DNA of 64,000 nt from Certhia americana (taxonomy: Eukaryota; Chordata; Aves; Passeriformes; Certhiidae): assembly GCA_018697195.1 (NCBI GenBank), contig CM031873.1:2381006-2445005 (forward strand), written 5' to 3'. The translations under genes and the position numbers were made by a program. Of the stretch, positions 27,201 through 41,000 are shown one piece after another. The notes under the pieces were generated by a model that had not been told where the DNA came from, did no database searches, and was given only the letters and a program-made list of their open reading frames with translations. Within the stretch, counting starts at the first letter, position 1, and every line of letters begins with the position of its first letter.

Positions 27201-30200
27201 CAGATACACACACAGGCACTTTCTAACCAAGGAACTGAGTGGCAAGAAAATTACTGACTGATTAGAATTAAACACGATGACTTTGAAAACTGAACAAACA
27301 TGGGCTGTAAGATGACAATGGGGCTTTGAATAGTGTGAGCCTGGTCTCATTTCTGTCTCCAACATGAGGTCATAGCAGCACTGGACTGCTTAGAGCTGGC
27401 TGTTTTACTGGAATGGGGTTGCTTTTCCCCCAGAGTCTGGCAGCTGAGCTCTGAGGGCAGAGTTGCCACAGACACACTCCTTTATAGAAACCTTTTCAGG
27501 TTTCTGCAAACTAAGGCAGGGGGAGTGAAGAGGAGCCAAGTGCCTGAAGATCTGTAAAACACTCCTGACTGAAGGAGTTCCTGAGGAACTTCTTTTCCAC
27601 CTGCAGATGCTGGTCCATTTTCTTCTAAAACCAACTAAAAACTGATGCACTTGTGCAGCACCTTTGTGAGGGTACACCTGGGAGACCACGGTGTCACTGT
27701 GCAGATAAGGTGAACAAACATCCTTTAGGAAAGTGGAGCCCAAGCCTTGGATGAGGCAGACATTCTCATGGTCATGATTTGAAATGGAGCATTTTAATCC
27801 TGTTTTCAGGGGTTTCTGATGAACCTAAGTCTCTGTTACCTATTAACAGAGGACCCTTTTTTTTTTTTAATGTCATACTCCTCTTTTTGGTATTTGGGAC
27901 TATCATAGTTGAGCATGCAGTTTGTGACTGTTTTGTCTTGTTACTGCAACAGTGTTTTTTGTGAATACAAATGTAGTAAATTTGTATTTAATATCATATA
28001 TTTTAATGTTTAAAATATTAGATGAGACTACAGTATATGTTTCTGCGATGTAATCACTGTGTTACAATTTGTACTTAATATCACCTATTATTAACTCTAA
28101 TTAACTACATCATCCTACCATAGAGACATTGTAGGCTGGGATATAATATTAAATCAGAATTCACTAGCGCTGTGGTGAGCAGCAAATACAAATGGATCTA
28201 TGAACAATACTTGCAAAACACTACTTACATGAAATGAGCTCATTGTCAGCTGAATGAAAAGTCTTATATGTCTTGAAAGTCCTTCCACCTGTTCATCAGT
28301 GATGAAGGTAAATACAAATTCATGGATTCCCAACAATGGAATCAGCACAAGTGTAGATCTTGCCAGTCTTAAAAAGAAAATGTTTGATTATTGTATTTTT
28401 TAACCGTCCTTGGTGGCAAAAAATCAGAACTCAGAGGTGAAGAAATTATTTCAAAACCATACTCTCAATATCCTGACTTTGGAATGGCAGTAGCAGTTCT
28501 GTGATTTAGAGAATAATCTATGCATAAATCTGTGGAAACTCTAGTTAAAAGTCATGTTTCATAAATGAAGTGTTTTCCATGGCGCATCCTGGTCAAAATA
28601 AAGTAATGCCTGATTCTCTATCAGGCTACAAACATAGAGCCAGAGGGTTTTTCTTTTTCTTTTTCTTCACGAATTTTGGTGACAAAGGGAAAAATGTATC
28701 ACAGCAGCAGAGGCCACAGGTGTGAGAGGAGATACCTGAGAGCAGAGATCTCCCTGCACTGAAAAGCCTTTGTGAAAATGCCCCCAAAACTCAGCACACC
28801 TGCCTTTGCCTCTCACAGAGAGAAATGTCTGTGGAGCCTGTTCTGAATTCAGAATATTCTGAATATCTATTCAGAATATATCTATTTCCCAATCTCTGAA
28901 TATCTATTACACCTGGTGGTGGTAGGTGCATCTTTAGGGGAAACAGGCAAGTTTTTGATGTGACAGAATTTTTAAAAAGGGGCCAGGACTTCTGTGTCAT
29001 TTGTTACCTACCTGTATTTGTAGTCATGGAAGCTCATTTGCTGAGCTTTTAGTTTGGAAATCAGCATTCTGAGAATTTTTAAGAAGATGCCAAAGTTAAC
29101 CTCGAAGGAAAATACATATGATTTACTTACAGCAAATGTTAGGACACTAATCAGTTAACTACTAAATAAATGTATAATTGATATTAAACAATTGCAAAAC
29201 CTGTGACCTGTATTCCAACCTGGAATGAGGTTGGAATACAAGCAGGTTATTGTCACATGCTAAATATGCGAAGTTGAGTAATTTAGCATTGTGTTATTCA
29301 GCCTGACATAAAATTTGATATGTGATCTTCCAGCACAAAATCACATTTCAATTTTTTTAATCCAGAACACTGCTTCCTCATTTTTTTTGAACAAAATTTT
29401 ATCCCTCCTGTCACTTTATGTGTCCCTTGATATTTCTGTGGTAGGAATATCTTATTCATTCCAAAATTTTGAAGGACAAAAATGGCACTAATTACAAAGA
29501 CCAAGGAAGGAAAAAACCCAAACACGTTATGTAATTCTTACTGCAATGGAAAACAACATTGGTCCTCGGATGATCCACCAGATCCCCATGTGTTCATTTG
29601 TTCCCCAGCACCTGGAGAATAATTTAAAGTATAATTATTTTCAGAGAAAAAAAAAAAATTAGAATGTTCACATAACTTGTATATGTATTTCAAAAGGAAC
29701 TTGGTGAAGTTCAACTTTTTCAGGATGCCCCCAAAGAGATAGAAGAAAACTAAGAAGAGTTTCACCAACAACTCTGAAGATCTTTCTGAAGATCTTTTGA
29801 AGATTATCAGTGATGATAAAGGTTTCCCTAGACCATAAACTTCAGAATATCTGGCAAACTCAGTCTTTGAATCCACAAAACATGACACCAAACTCTCACA
29901 ATGGAATTAATCCGACTTAAATTATCTATCTGAAACTGGAGACTGGAAATGAATAAACTGGGAATTGTGACCATGATTCTTGATCTTCTGAAAAATATGC
30001 ATACTGTTTCCTTGCAGCTCTTTTCCTACCTGCTTCAACTTTCTGATTTGTTCTATTTCTTCTTGCTAATTAGCCTGAGGTTCTGATTCCTGTCTTGGCT
30101 CATCATTTACAATTTATATGACATCTCACTCCATAAAACCATAATTGTGGTTTGGATGTTGCTTATTGTCCACGTTGGCATTGCAAATAAAATTCTCTAG

Positions 30201-33200
30201 AAACCACGAAAAATAAGAGTAGAACAAAAGATTCCATACACAAACCACAAAGTTTATGAGATGTCACCAGCAGCATCACTGAAGACCAGGAGCTGGTGCT
30301 TGTTACTGTCACTGGTGACCCCCCCAAATATCAGCTCTCAGTGACTGCCAGATTTTGCCATGGACTTCCATTACAATTTACTTTTTTCTTTAAAAAGTGG
30401 CAGTGAATATGAATTAAAGTGTCTCCAAGGAAAGCACTGGTCTCCTCTTCCTGACAGGATGCTCTCCATGAAGATGTTGGTGCACACAGTTTGCTTCATG
30501 TAAATGGATGAACATTTCAGGAACAGTGAAAGTTCACTCTACTCCTTGCTAATTGCATTAGTAAACCCGAGAATTCCTAGAAGCTTTTTAATGTAAAAGT
30601 ACTAAAGGGAACCTTGAAAACATGACAAGTATCCATTATACAATAGGTGCTGTATAATCTGATAATTTGCTGGTCAGTTTTTGTGTCAAGAACGGCCAAG
30701 GGCTTTCAGCCAAGCAAAGAGAAAGTCAGGATTCCAAAGAACATTTTATTTAATAACCTACCCGGTGTTCTCCAGTTTGGATCTGCTTATTCCCCAAGGG
30801 CCCACAAACAGGATTGGAACAACTGAAAAGAAAAGAGGAGTCTATTCCAGCCAAGCTTGTAGAAGTGTGTGGTGCAAAGGTTTGTTATTTTCAGTTTTCT
30901 ATTTAGAACAGTTGCAAAAATCAGCTTCATCCTGGCTTTCCCCATTCGTAGTTCAAATACAAAATGAGTTTTCATGGTGTTGAATCTTGCATTTTCAGAC
31001 TGATGAATACAGCCCAATATAAGGAAATTTCTTCTTGCTCTGCCCACCAGGCATCTGCTTTCTTACGAAACAATTCCCTGATTTCCTGTATCTGCAGCTC
31101 AAGCTGAACTGCAGCCAATGTACCTCTGCTGACATATCTCCATTTACAAGTGCTGGCTTCAAAACTAGTGAATAAAACAGAATTCAGATTTCTTTTTTTC
31201 TTTCTTAACAAAATATCCTCCACATAATCAGTGCTTGGACACAGTTCTGGACTTACCCCATCCTATCACAATGTATGTCTGCAGCAGTCGTCTCTCAGAG
31301 AGCACCACAGTTATCAATAATGTATGCAGATAAATTCCTTCTACTAATAGCCAGAAGTAATTTGCCCCAACAAAGTAATGCATGAAAAACTGAGCAGTCC
31401 TGCAAATGATTACAATCTGTAGGAATGAGAGACCAGGAGTCATTGTAAATGTAGATGTCATGATCTGCATGTGAGAGTTTTTTACTGATGAGCTGTTAAA
31501 ATAATAGTCAGCATTAACATCTTGCAGATAATTTTGCTTATTGGCAAGGGCAAGCTCTATTCCTACAACAATATACAAGAATAATTTAATCAACAGTGGT
31601 CACAAATGAGATGTTGTAAATAACTGCCAAATAAACACAGAATTCTTTCTAAAGGCTACTAAATATTACAGTCTATTAATGTGTTCTTTCTATTAATTTA
31701 AAATAAATATCTTGCAATCAGGATTGCATCTTGATTACCCCAACTTTTATCAACAAAATTTCAGCATCCAAAGCTCAGCTTACAAACACCTCAACACTTG
31801 ATGCTGGAGGGCAAACTTCCAAAACTGTGACTGCTAGGACCACTAGGAGCACACATTTAGTAGCTGTGAACTAGGACATTACCTCTGGACTGAGGTATAA
31901 TATCCATCCAGTTTCATCATTTGGTCTTTTTGAGTAAATATTGTAGTATACAGAGTCTTTTATAAGGACTGCTGCAGCACGCAAGATAAAGGATGCAAAT
32001 AGATTCATATGGATGTAGTTTCTTGTGCAGTGAAGTTTTCTGTGGGAGAAAAAAACAATGTATGAATCCTCTGGGATGTATCTAATTTGCAGAAATAATT
32101 TTTTTTAAAAAACAATGAAAACATGGCAAAACAACTGCTGTATCCTTATTGTTGCCATCAATGGATTCTGCTTAGAAATTGCATTTGTATTGCTCCCTAG
32201 AAAAATACAAGCTATTTATATGGAATCAACAAAATGGTTTGGGTTGGAAAGGATCTTAAGGCCCATCTCATTCTATCTCCACTTCCACTGGATCAGGTTG
32301 CTCCAAGGCCCATCCAATTTGGCCTTAAAATCTTCCAGGAATGGGGCAGTTTCTGTGCCAGGGCCTTACAGGAAAGAATTTCTACCTAATATTTAATCTA
32401 AATCTATCATCTTCAGCTTAAAGCCATTCCCCTTGTCCTGTCACTCCATGCCCTTTTCCAAAACTCATCCCCAGCTTTTTTGTAGCCCCTTCAGGTACTG
32501 GAACACAAATGAAATAATAACTTCAATTTCACAAAAAGAAGAATATGAGTACTGGGCTCTGTATGTTTAAAATGCATGTAAATTTATACTAACCTGAGTA
32601 AAGAAAGTATAAGCAGAGCTAATACCAGTGAAATGAGAGAAAAGTAATATCCTATAGTGTATAACAGCTGTAATGTGGTGAGTAGTTTGTGTTCTTCTTC
32701 CTGGGAACAAAGAAGAAAAATATGTTATGTAGGCAAAGGGACAGAGAAGAAACACAGCTCAGAAATTCTGGGGATCCTTCTTTGAGTTTCAAGGAGCCAG
32801 GGCAGGATTCTGATCCCAACTCTCTGCACTGCCTTTTGAAATCAGTGCATTACAAAGACACTTGCACTCAGAAATTTGGGGTTTTTTAAATACAAAGGCA
32901 CTCCCAGAGCATTCCCAGATTTCTCCTGCACAAACACCATTCCTAGTCCAAATCACAGCTGATCCTTGCTGTGATTCCATGCACCAAGTGGATCCTGGTG
33001 GGTTAACAGCAGCAGAGATAACTCTCTGAACCTGCACACACAGGTGTGTGTGTGTGGCCTGGAGACTCAGCTGCTGACCAGCTGTGTCTGCACAATTGAG
33101 AGTCAGCTCTGTCTAGAGCTATGGAAACAGACTCTTGAGTTCAAAGGAAAAAAAAAAAAAAACCTAAAAACAATTATTAAATTAAAGCTGTCCTGAATGT

Positions 33201-36200
33201 CTTTGTGTGACAAACAAGACCTCAGAGGAGGAAGGGAACTACTCACACTTTCCCAGATTATCATAAACGTCCTGACTTCAAAGGTACCCACAAGGACTGA
33301 CGCTCACCTCTTGGCCCTGCACAAATTTCCTTTCAATTTACCTAATTCAACATTACTTTTTCCTAAGTTTCTCCTATTTTAGCTGCTTCTGTCTACCTCT
33401 CAGCTATTCAAACTTCTAGCCCAAGGAAAGCATCTCTGAAGAGGGGATGAGACACAGGATATGTGGCTTTCACAATCCATATTTACCCTACAGAGTTTGT
33501 GGAATCTGTGTCTCTTCCTCGGTGACTCTGCTGTTTTTCTTGTTCTACTACTCAGCACCAGGGACTTCAGAATTGTCTTCCTGCCAGCAGTTTCCTCTAA
33601 TAATTTCATGCTAGTGAGCCATGCCTCTCTTGAAGGGGGTGAAAGTGCCCAGGAAAAGCAGTATGAGTGCAGGAGATTCCCAGCTGTTGATCACTCTGCT
33701 CCATGGAAACATCCCAGCAGGTAAAAACCTTGTAAAAATCCCAAGTTATCATCTTGGCTGTTTTAATTTTGCAACACCAAAGCCCATGAAGCCAAGCTGA
33801 TTCCTCTGATGTGTGAAGATACTGGCTCTGGGTTATTTCCAACATCTTGGGGCGTTTCAATTAAATCAAACAAACAGGTACAAGTCAACATTTAGTGTTG
33901 GTAGGAAAGCTGGTAAAAGTTTTCAAAGAAATTGTCTGCTGTCACACAAGATGAAATCATATGTCTTGCAGAAGCTAATACGCTATCCATAATGGTCAAC
34001 AAACCTTGGAAAACACTCAGAACTTATGAATATTTATTACATTTGCATAAATAAACTGAAAGTTTTGAAATCTGTGTACTTACTATATGAAGACCTTAGT
34101 AAAACCATAGCAATACACTTGAGATACTGAACCAATAATGTTTCATAACTAATCAGTAAAGCAGTGCTACTTGATAAAGTGAGAAACAGCACTTGGTCAA
34201 TATTAAAAAGTGAAAAATAGTGCTGATAGTGCTTACCTAAAGAGCTAATTCTGACATCTGCTAAGCTGAACTCCATGGCAAAAGAAGTTTGGCTGACAAA
34301 GTCCAGCCCCATGCCTGATGCAATATGAGAAATACAGGAAGGATGGCATTAGATTAGGATGAACCCTCCAGTCTCTGACCAGCTAACTTTGAAATTACCA
34401 ATTAGCAACTCATTAAATGCTGAAAGGCTCAGAAGGGAAGTTGTCTGACTTTCACAGACTAATGTGATTTGGGGAGATGCTGAGATGCTCACTTGCTTGA
34501 CAAGTTGTAGTGTTTTTCTATTTTATTAGGAGAAAATCATCACATGTCAACACTGGACTCTGAACAGAAAATGACTTGTGGCATCAAAAGCAGGAATCCC
34601 CTTCTTTAATATTTTCTCTGCTGCTTCTTATAAATAAAATAACAGCTTTCCATTTGGTAATTTAAATGAAATCTGAAGCTCCTTTGCAGGTATTAAATGG
34701 AAATGTTTTGTCAGTCACTCAAGAAAGGATTAAGAAGATTAAAGTTTTCAACCGTAATATAAAACATACTTACATTTTTTTGGAAATGATTTTTCTCAGA
34801 ACATTCTGAACTATCCCGCCAAATGTCTGTGGAATTTTCCTTTGTTTGCCAAATCCCTTCATCCAAGCAGACTCTGTATACATGTCCTACACTTCCTGAA
34901 AGTAAACAGAGTTTTAGTTTAAAAGGTCAAAAGAGACATTTCATTTTTCATACATGTTTGAAAGATTTCTGCCTTACACCTCCACAAGAGACTCTACACC
35001 ACCCATACTCAAAAAAATAATTAAACCTACTTTTCTTTTGTCTTTGCCAATATGATTTTTATATTTACACAGGACAAAGTAGGAATGAAATCCAGTGGAA
35101 ATAAAATTCCCAGAATACACCTGGATTTTACAAGAAAACCCACACCATACATCCAAAAGAGAAGACTACATTTAATTTTATTCATTTTTCCTCATTAAGC
35201 TCCTGAATGGGTAATTCACTGACCAGGTTGTGCAGTTTTAACTGCACAAGGATTTGATTAGGGAATGATCTTTCTCTGTAACACCTGATGTTTCAGGCTG
35301 ATGTTTCATTTCCCTGCTCTGGGGTCACTTCAGTAGGTGGGGTGAACTGATGGAGTTTTCTTGGTTTCACTGCGTTGTCCCAATTTATAATAATTAGGAA
35401 TTTCCCCATTGAATCAGATAAATGGTGTGGGGACCCTGGTTGATGTTTGTTTGATGTTGTCCTTAACAGCTACCACCCATTTATTTCTAATCAGACCTGG
35501 GCTTTTTCAACCATTTTTAAGTTGCAAGTGTTTAAAGGTGGTAGCAACAACCAGAATATCTTGTTTTGCCTAGCTCAGAGCTGAAAGAATTGCTTTGGGA
35601 GCACAGTTTGTTGTGATGGAGCAGGAGCTCTGTATGAATATTAGGCACTGGAAAAAACCTTAAACCATCCATGAAATGTGATCAGAAATCTTGCTTTTGT
35701 AGAAATTCAGACAGGAAAAAAAAAAAAAAAGTCTCCATTAGATGGAGGCAAGATGTTTTTGTTTATTATGAAGAGCTGGGTTTGGTCTAAATGGTTGGTA
35801 GAAGCAGTTTGGGAGAGTAGATGGAAACTTGGTGTCTTAATGCTTATTAGCATAAAAAAAGGATAAATTATATTAAAGAACAGACCATGTGTGGTTTGGG
35901 CTGGAGAAAGCTGGGAGAAGCAGCTGCTAGTGGTCTCCCATAAATTAAAGGATTTGGGCAGAATTGATCCCTCCAAGTGGAATTAGAAAAGCAGCTCAGA
36001 GAGGAGTTAAGCAGGATTCAGAAATGTTTCTCTGTGCTGATGGCAGTGCCCTTCCATTCCTTTATGGGACTCTGGTTTGGTTTTTAACACTTTTGCTCCT
36101 GAAGGGGGTTTTTCTCCCCCCCCTTCCTGAGAGCATTCCCTGCAGGAAAAGGCTGCTTGCAAGGCTGGTTTGCTCACCACACCACTGAAGGGCTGCTGGG

Positions 36201-37981
36201 AACACCATGGAGCTTGGCTCTTCCAGGTTTCTGGAATTGTGTCTGGGATCAGTGGGGATCCCAGAAGTTGAAGCTTAGAGGCTGAACCCTGAATCTATTC
36301 CTACAAATAAAGCTGTGGCAGTATGGTTACACGACCCTGCAAATGTTGCTTTACAGCAGACAAAGCTGTGGCAAGCACAGGTGGAGAAAAAGAACAAATA
36401 AACATCGAAAATGATTTTGTGCCTCAGTTCAGAAGTGGTAAAAATGAGATGAAACTCTCCCTCATCCACTTCAGAGGACACTGGGGCAAGACAGACAAGC
36501 ACCACCTGTCCTTTAGCTGAATTCCTGGCACTCCAAGAGAAGTTACCACTTTCACATTACCATTTTCCAGCCATGGCAAATATGAAGGACAAGGAACAGA
36601 GACATTTCCTGGGGGTGAGAAAGGCCAGCAAACAAATTGATCAAATGTCCCATTGCAATGTACTCCTGGGGAGAGAAGCAAATAAAAGTTTCACAAAAAA
36701 AGCTGTCCAGACAATGGACAATCATGGAAACAATTTTGTGCTGTTCCAGGTAACCTGCCAGCTACTCCAGAGTAACAAGATATTGCAGATAAATGTGAAT
36801 ACACTGTGCAAAGCTCACAGGGCAGGAACAGGAGCTGCCCTTCTTCCCTGGGACCACACATCACATGAAGGCTTTATACTCTCCACTAGGAGATAAGTTT
36901 ATTGCTTACAATCACAAAATATCTGAGGGCAGACTTCACCAGGGTCTGCAGGTCCCTTTTGAGGGACAGCAAAGGGACAGCTCCCATCCCTGCTCTCTGA
37001 CAGGGACAGAGCCATGGAATGGCTGGAGCTGTGCCAGGGGAGCTTTGGGTTGGATCTCAGGGAAATTCTTTCCCCAGAGGGTGCTGAGCACTGCTCAGGC
37101 TCCCCAGGGAACAGCCCTGAGGCTGCCAGAGCTGCAGGAGAGTTTGGACAGCCAGGGATGGCCAGGGTGGGATTGCTGGGGGGGCTGTGCAGGGCCAGGA
37201 GTAATCTGGGGATCCCTGTGTGTCCCTCCCAGCTCAGATTCTGTGATTTTATGGTCCTGAGGCCTCTGTGTTTCAAATGTAACATCAGATCTCAGCCAGG
37301 TTTTCTCTCACTGGCTTTGGCACGTGCAGCTGACTGGTAAATGGAAGAGATTCCACCTTTCCCACCACCTCTGGCACTTTCTCATTGTGACTCCTTTTAG
37401 TCATTGGGCAATAGCTCTTATTCCCAGAGATATTACCAGAGGTTATATCTGAGTATCAGTGGTTAAAACTGAGTAATTCAGTTTTAATCTTCACAGTTAC
37501 CACACCACTCACAGGACTGAAGGTTATTGATAATGAAGAATTGAAATGGTGCAGGCAGGTGACAGCAACATAAAATAAAATGCATTAATGGCAGCCCCAG
37601 TGTCTTGGTTAGTTTCTGTCTTACTATTAGGATAACACCAAAGTTCTTCTTTCTTCATCCTAAGCCAGAAGAGAATATCCTACTTTATTTTCCATAGTGC
37701 TTAGCAATTTGAGAAACTTGGAGAAATTTGCGTGGGAAGAAGAACACAGGGAGCAAGAAGAATAGCTCTGTGCTATCTCACCAGTATCTTTTTGGGGTGC
37801 TTGTACTAAAATACAGAGCACAGGATGTGCATTTTCACTTATTCTGTTGTACCTTTGAGGCTAAGAATATGTGTTATGATCCCTGTAGCTGTTAGCATTT
37901 ATAGCTGCCTTTTTATTGTTCTTTTCCCCAATTTCTGTTTTTCAATTGTGGACTGGGGAGGCTGCCAGGAGAAAAATACCT

Positions 37982-38016
<35 letters not shown>

Positions 38017-41000
38017 CCATTTCATGAAAGCTGAAGTTCTGAGTCCCTGTGGTTCTCTTGATTACCCACTCCAAACTACTGCCCTCTAATATCTTGCTGG
38101 GTCACCTGGCTTGGTTCTAATTGCCACCAAAGCTATCCTTCTCTGCTTTCCTGGCAAAATACAATCTTCTTGTGCATCATGCTAATGTTTTTGCACACCA
38201 GGTGTTCACCACAGGCTATTGACTTCTAGCTGCTCTCTACTGCTCCTTCCTTTCCTGTCAGCATTAGTTGTAAACCATCCTACAGGTGACCTGGCTGAGC
38301 TTTGCTTTCCCTGCTTTCCCTAAAATATTTTTATGTTATTTTTTTTGTCCCCTCTGAAATCCTCATCACTGTATTCTTCCCTCCTTGACTGTAGCCATCT
38401 AGCAACTTATGGAAACTTCTTGTCTCTGGCTTTCTGTGTTTTCCCCTTCCCTGTTTTCCACAAATGGCTCTGACTTTTCACCCTTCCCGGTTTGGAATCA
38501 ACCAGAAATTTGGTGAGGATCCCTCCATCCAGGGAGTCCAAAACAGAGAGCACAGATTCACTTTACATCTTTCCTTGGTGAACAGCAGCCATCTCTCTCC
38601 TGGCCACACCTTGGACTTCTCCAACTGCTCAAACCAACATCATACCATCCTTTCCAGAAGACAGACACCTAGCTGAGCAGAGTTTATGAATTTAGGACTG
38701 AAATAATGATGGGTTAGGAAATCCCCTTTTGGCAAACAGCAGAATACTTTTGAGCACCCAAAAGGAGGGAGGCATGAATTCAGGACAAGACACTGTAGGT
38801 GTGCTGCTCTAAACCTAAGCATCCAAAACCCCAGAAAAAGGAAAATAAACAAGGGATTTTAGGCTAATATTTGTGTCAGGTGAATTGCTCTACATTTACA
38901 ACTTAGGAACAGACATACAGCAAGACAATATTTGCATATTTGTCAGTGTTACTCAATAAATGTCTTCATTGCTTAATTCCTTACCACTGTCTACAGATGA
39001 TTCCTGCAGCATTTTCAAGCATTCCTGTTTATATTTGTTCCATCCAGTAGTGGTTTTTTCCAGCAGAGAACCTTTGGCCTGGGAGTGAAAATACTGTACA
39101 CGAGAAAGATCAGTTAGAACCTTTTAGTCCTTAATGACAAGCTTCTTTCCATTATAAGAAATTCTGGTTTCTGAGCACAGAAATGAGAGGAGAATGGGGG
39201 AATGGTAGGTAAAAAAGATTTAAAGGGCTTTTTGGTTTTAGAATATGTTTAAAGATAATTAAGCACACCTGGTTGTGTAGTAGTGAATAGTGAGTAGTAC
39301 AGCAAAAAAAAAAAAAAATTTAAAAAAAAAGAATAAAACAGTCATGAATAAGCAATGCTATTTAGCTACGAACACCTTTCCTCTGGTGCATTCTGTACTC
39401 CTGCCCAGAATTTCACAGATCACTTATTTTACCAGTAGCTGCAACTGTGCCATAGATACCCTTCTATTCCTATTTTTCCCTTTTTTTCTCTTTTTTTTCT
39501 TTTGCCAGTTTTAGTTTTACCTGCCCATTCACACAGTGTTGCCCTTTTTGCCTCAACAGGGCCCTGTTTTGATTCCTTCTTGTGTCCATAGGTGAGAAGA
39601 GGCTTTGCCCTCCAAATTTGCCAGATAATAAAATGACAGACACATCCTTATCACACAACACTCTGACTGCAGAGGTCTTTAAGAGGGCCATGGCTGATAA
39701 TTGCTGTTTAGGAGAGCAGTGTCTAAAACCAGAAGAATTAAATGCAAAAATGCTTGGTGATTTGGGTGAAGAAATGCCTTATTAGGAGCAAAGCAGCTCA
39801 GAAAGGATAATTGGAGATGCTGCTTACAGCTCAGTGTTAGCATGATGACTTGATCATTATTTATCCATGGAAAAGAACTCCATCCTAGATACTCTGTGTA
39901 ATAAACCCCCCTGGTCTCCTGAAACCAGGGCTTTGAGAGGCCAGAGCAGTCAAGGATTACTGTTACTAGAGGTCACCAAAAATGAAAAATTCATTACTGG
40001 TTGAAAATATTACCAATACCAACAAGCAAATTTTGGAGAGCAAACAAAATATAAGTTTTCTAAACAATCTTTTAACTAAAAGATGCCTTTCAGTTCTCCA
40101 GGAGAAGTCAATTTGATTTTGTCTGGACTACACCCTTTCTTTGAAACTTTAACACACATGTGGTTGTCCTGATGTTGTCTGAACATGGAGATGTACCAAG
40201 GTCTGAGAACAAACATCCAGAAAAATATATGGCTGTGAACTTCACCTTTGTTCCTTTAAATCTATGGTTTGTTTATATTTAACGAATAAAATTCTATTTA
40301 TTTGCTTTCAAAACAAGAACATTGTTCTGGTGAGTTAGCTGTTATGCAGGATCACTGTTTCCTGAATGTTTTTACTGTGCACAACATTGCCTTGCTCAAT
40401 TCTCTGCTTTTAGTCTCTCAGCTAACTTCCACACACCCCACTTTAGGCTTGAGGGAGCTGCAATCATTCTTCCATGGATGGGCTTGAGAGATAAGGGTAG
40501 AATATTTACAGCAGCCATGAGAAAGGAATGCATGTTTCCAAAATGAAAAAGCGTCTTGACATTTCCCTCGTGTAGGCCCCAAAACTCTGGGAGCCAGGGG
40601 AGATTGTTCAGACACTGGCAGGTCAGTGACCCATGTTTGGAGAGGCAGAGATGGGGAGATGACGCATTTGTAGCCAGGACTGCTGGGCTGAAGGAAGAAC
40701 ACTCCAGCTTCTGATAAACAAATGTGTTAAACTGATGCCTAGAGAGGCTACCTGGGACAGAGGATAGTCAGTGTTAAAGGAATAAAGCAGGGATTTATTA
40801 AAAGCCCTTCAAAGGATGCACCTTGGGCAGGGCAAGAGCCCGGCCAGGGCTGCACCCAAGATGGAGCCAAGGTGGAGCCGAGTCAGGAGTTTCACCCTTT
40901 GATCACTTTGGGTCCATTTCCACCTTGGCCTTCATTGTGCAATTCCAGCTCCAGGTTCTGCAGTCCCACCCTGCCAGCTTGCTCTCCTCACTTCTCTGCT

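Noticed and set aside
28840..28915. Tandem CTGAATATCTATT-like units
   Set aside because: They are short, imperfect and A/T-rich. This is a local simple repeat in a GLP2R intron without further structure.
31417..31593. Upstream extension of the open frame through GLP2R exon 7
   Set aside because: The frame stays open into the intron, but a consensus acceptor at 31418-31417 and the fit to the receptor family place the exon start at 31416. The true upstream exon is at 31883-32039.
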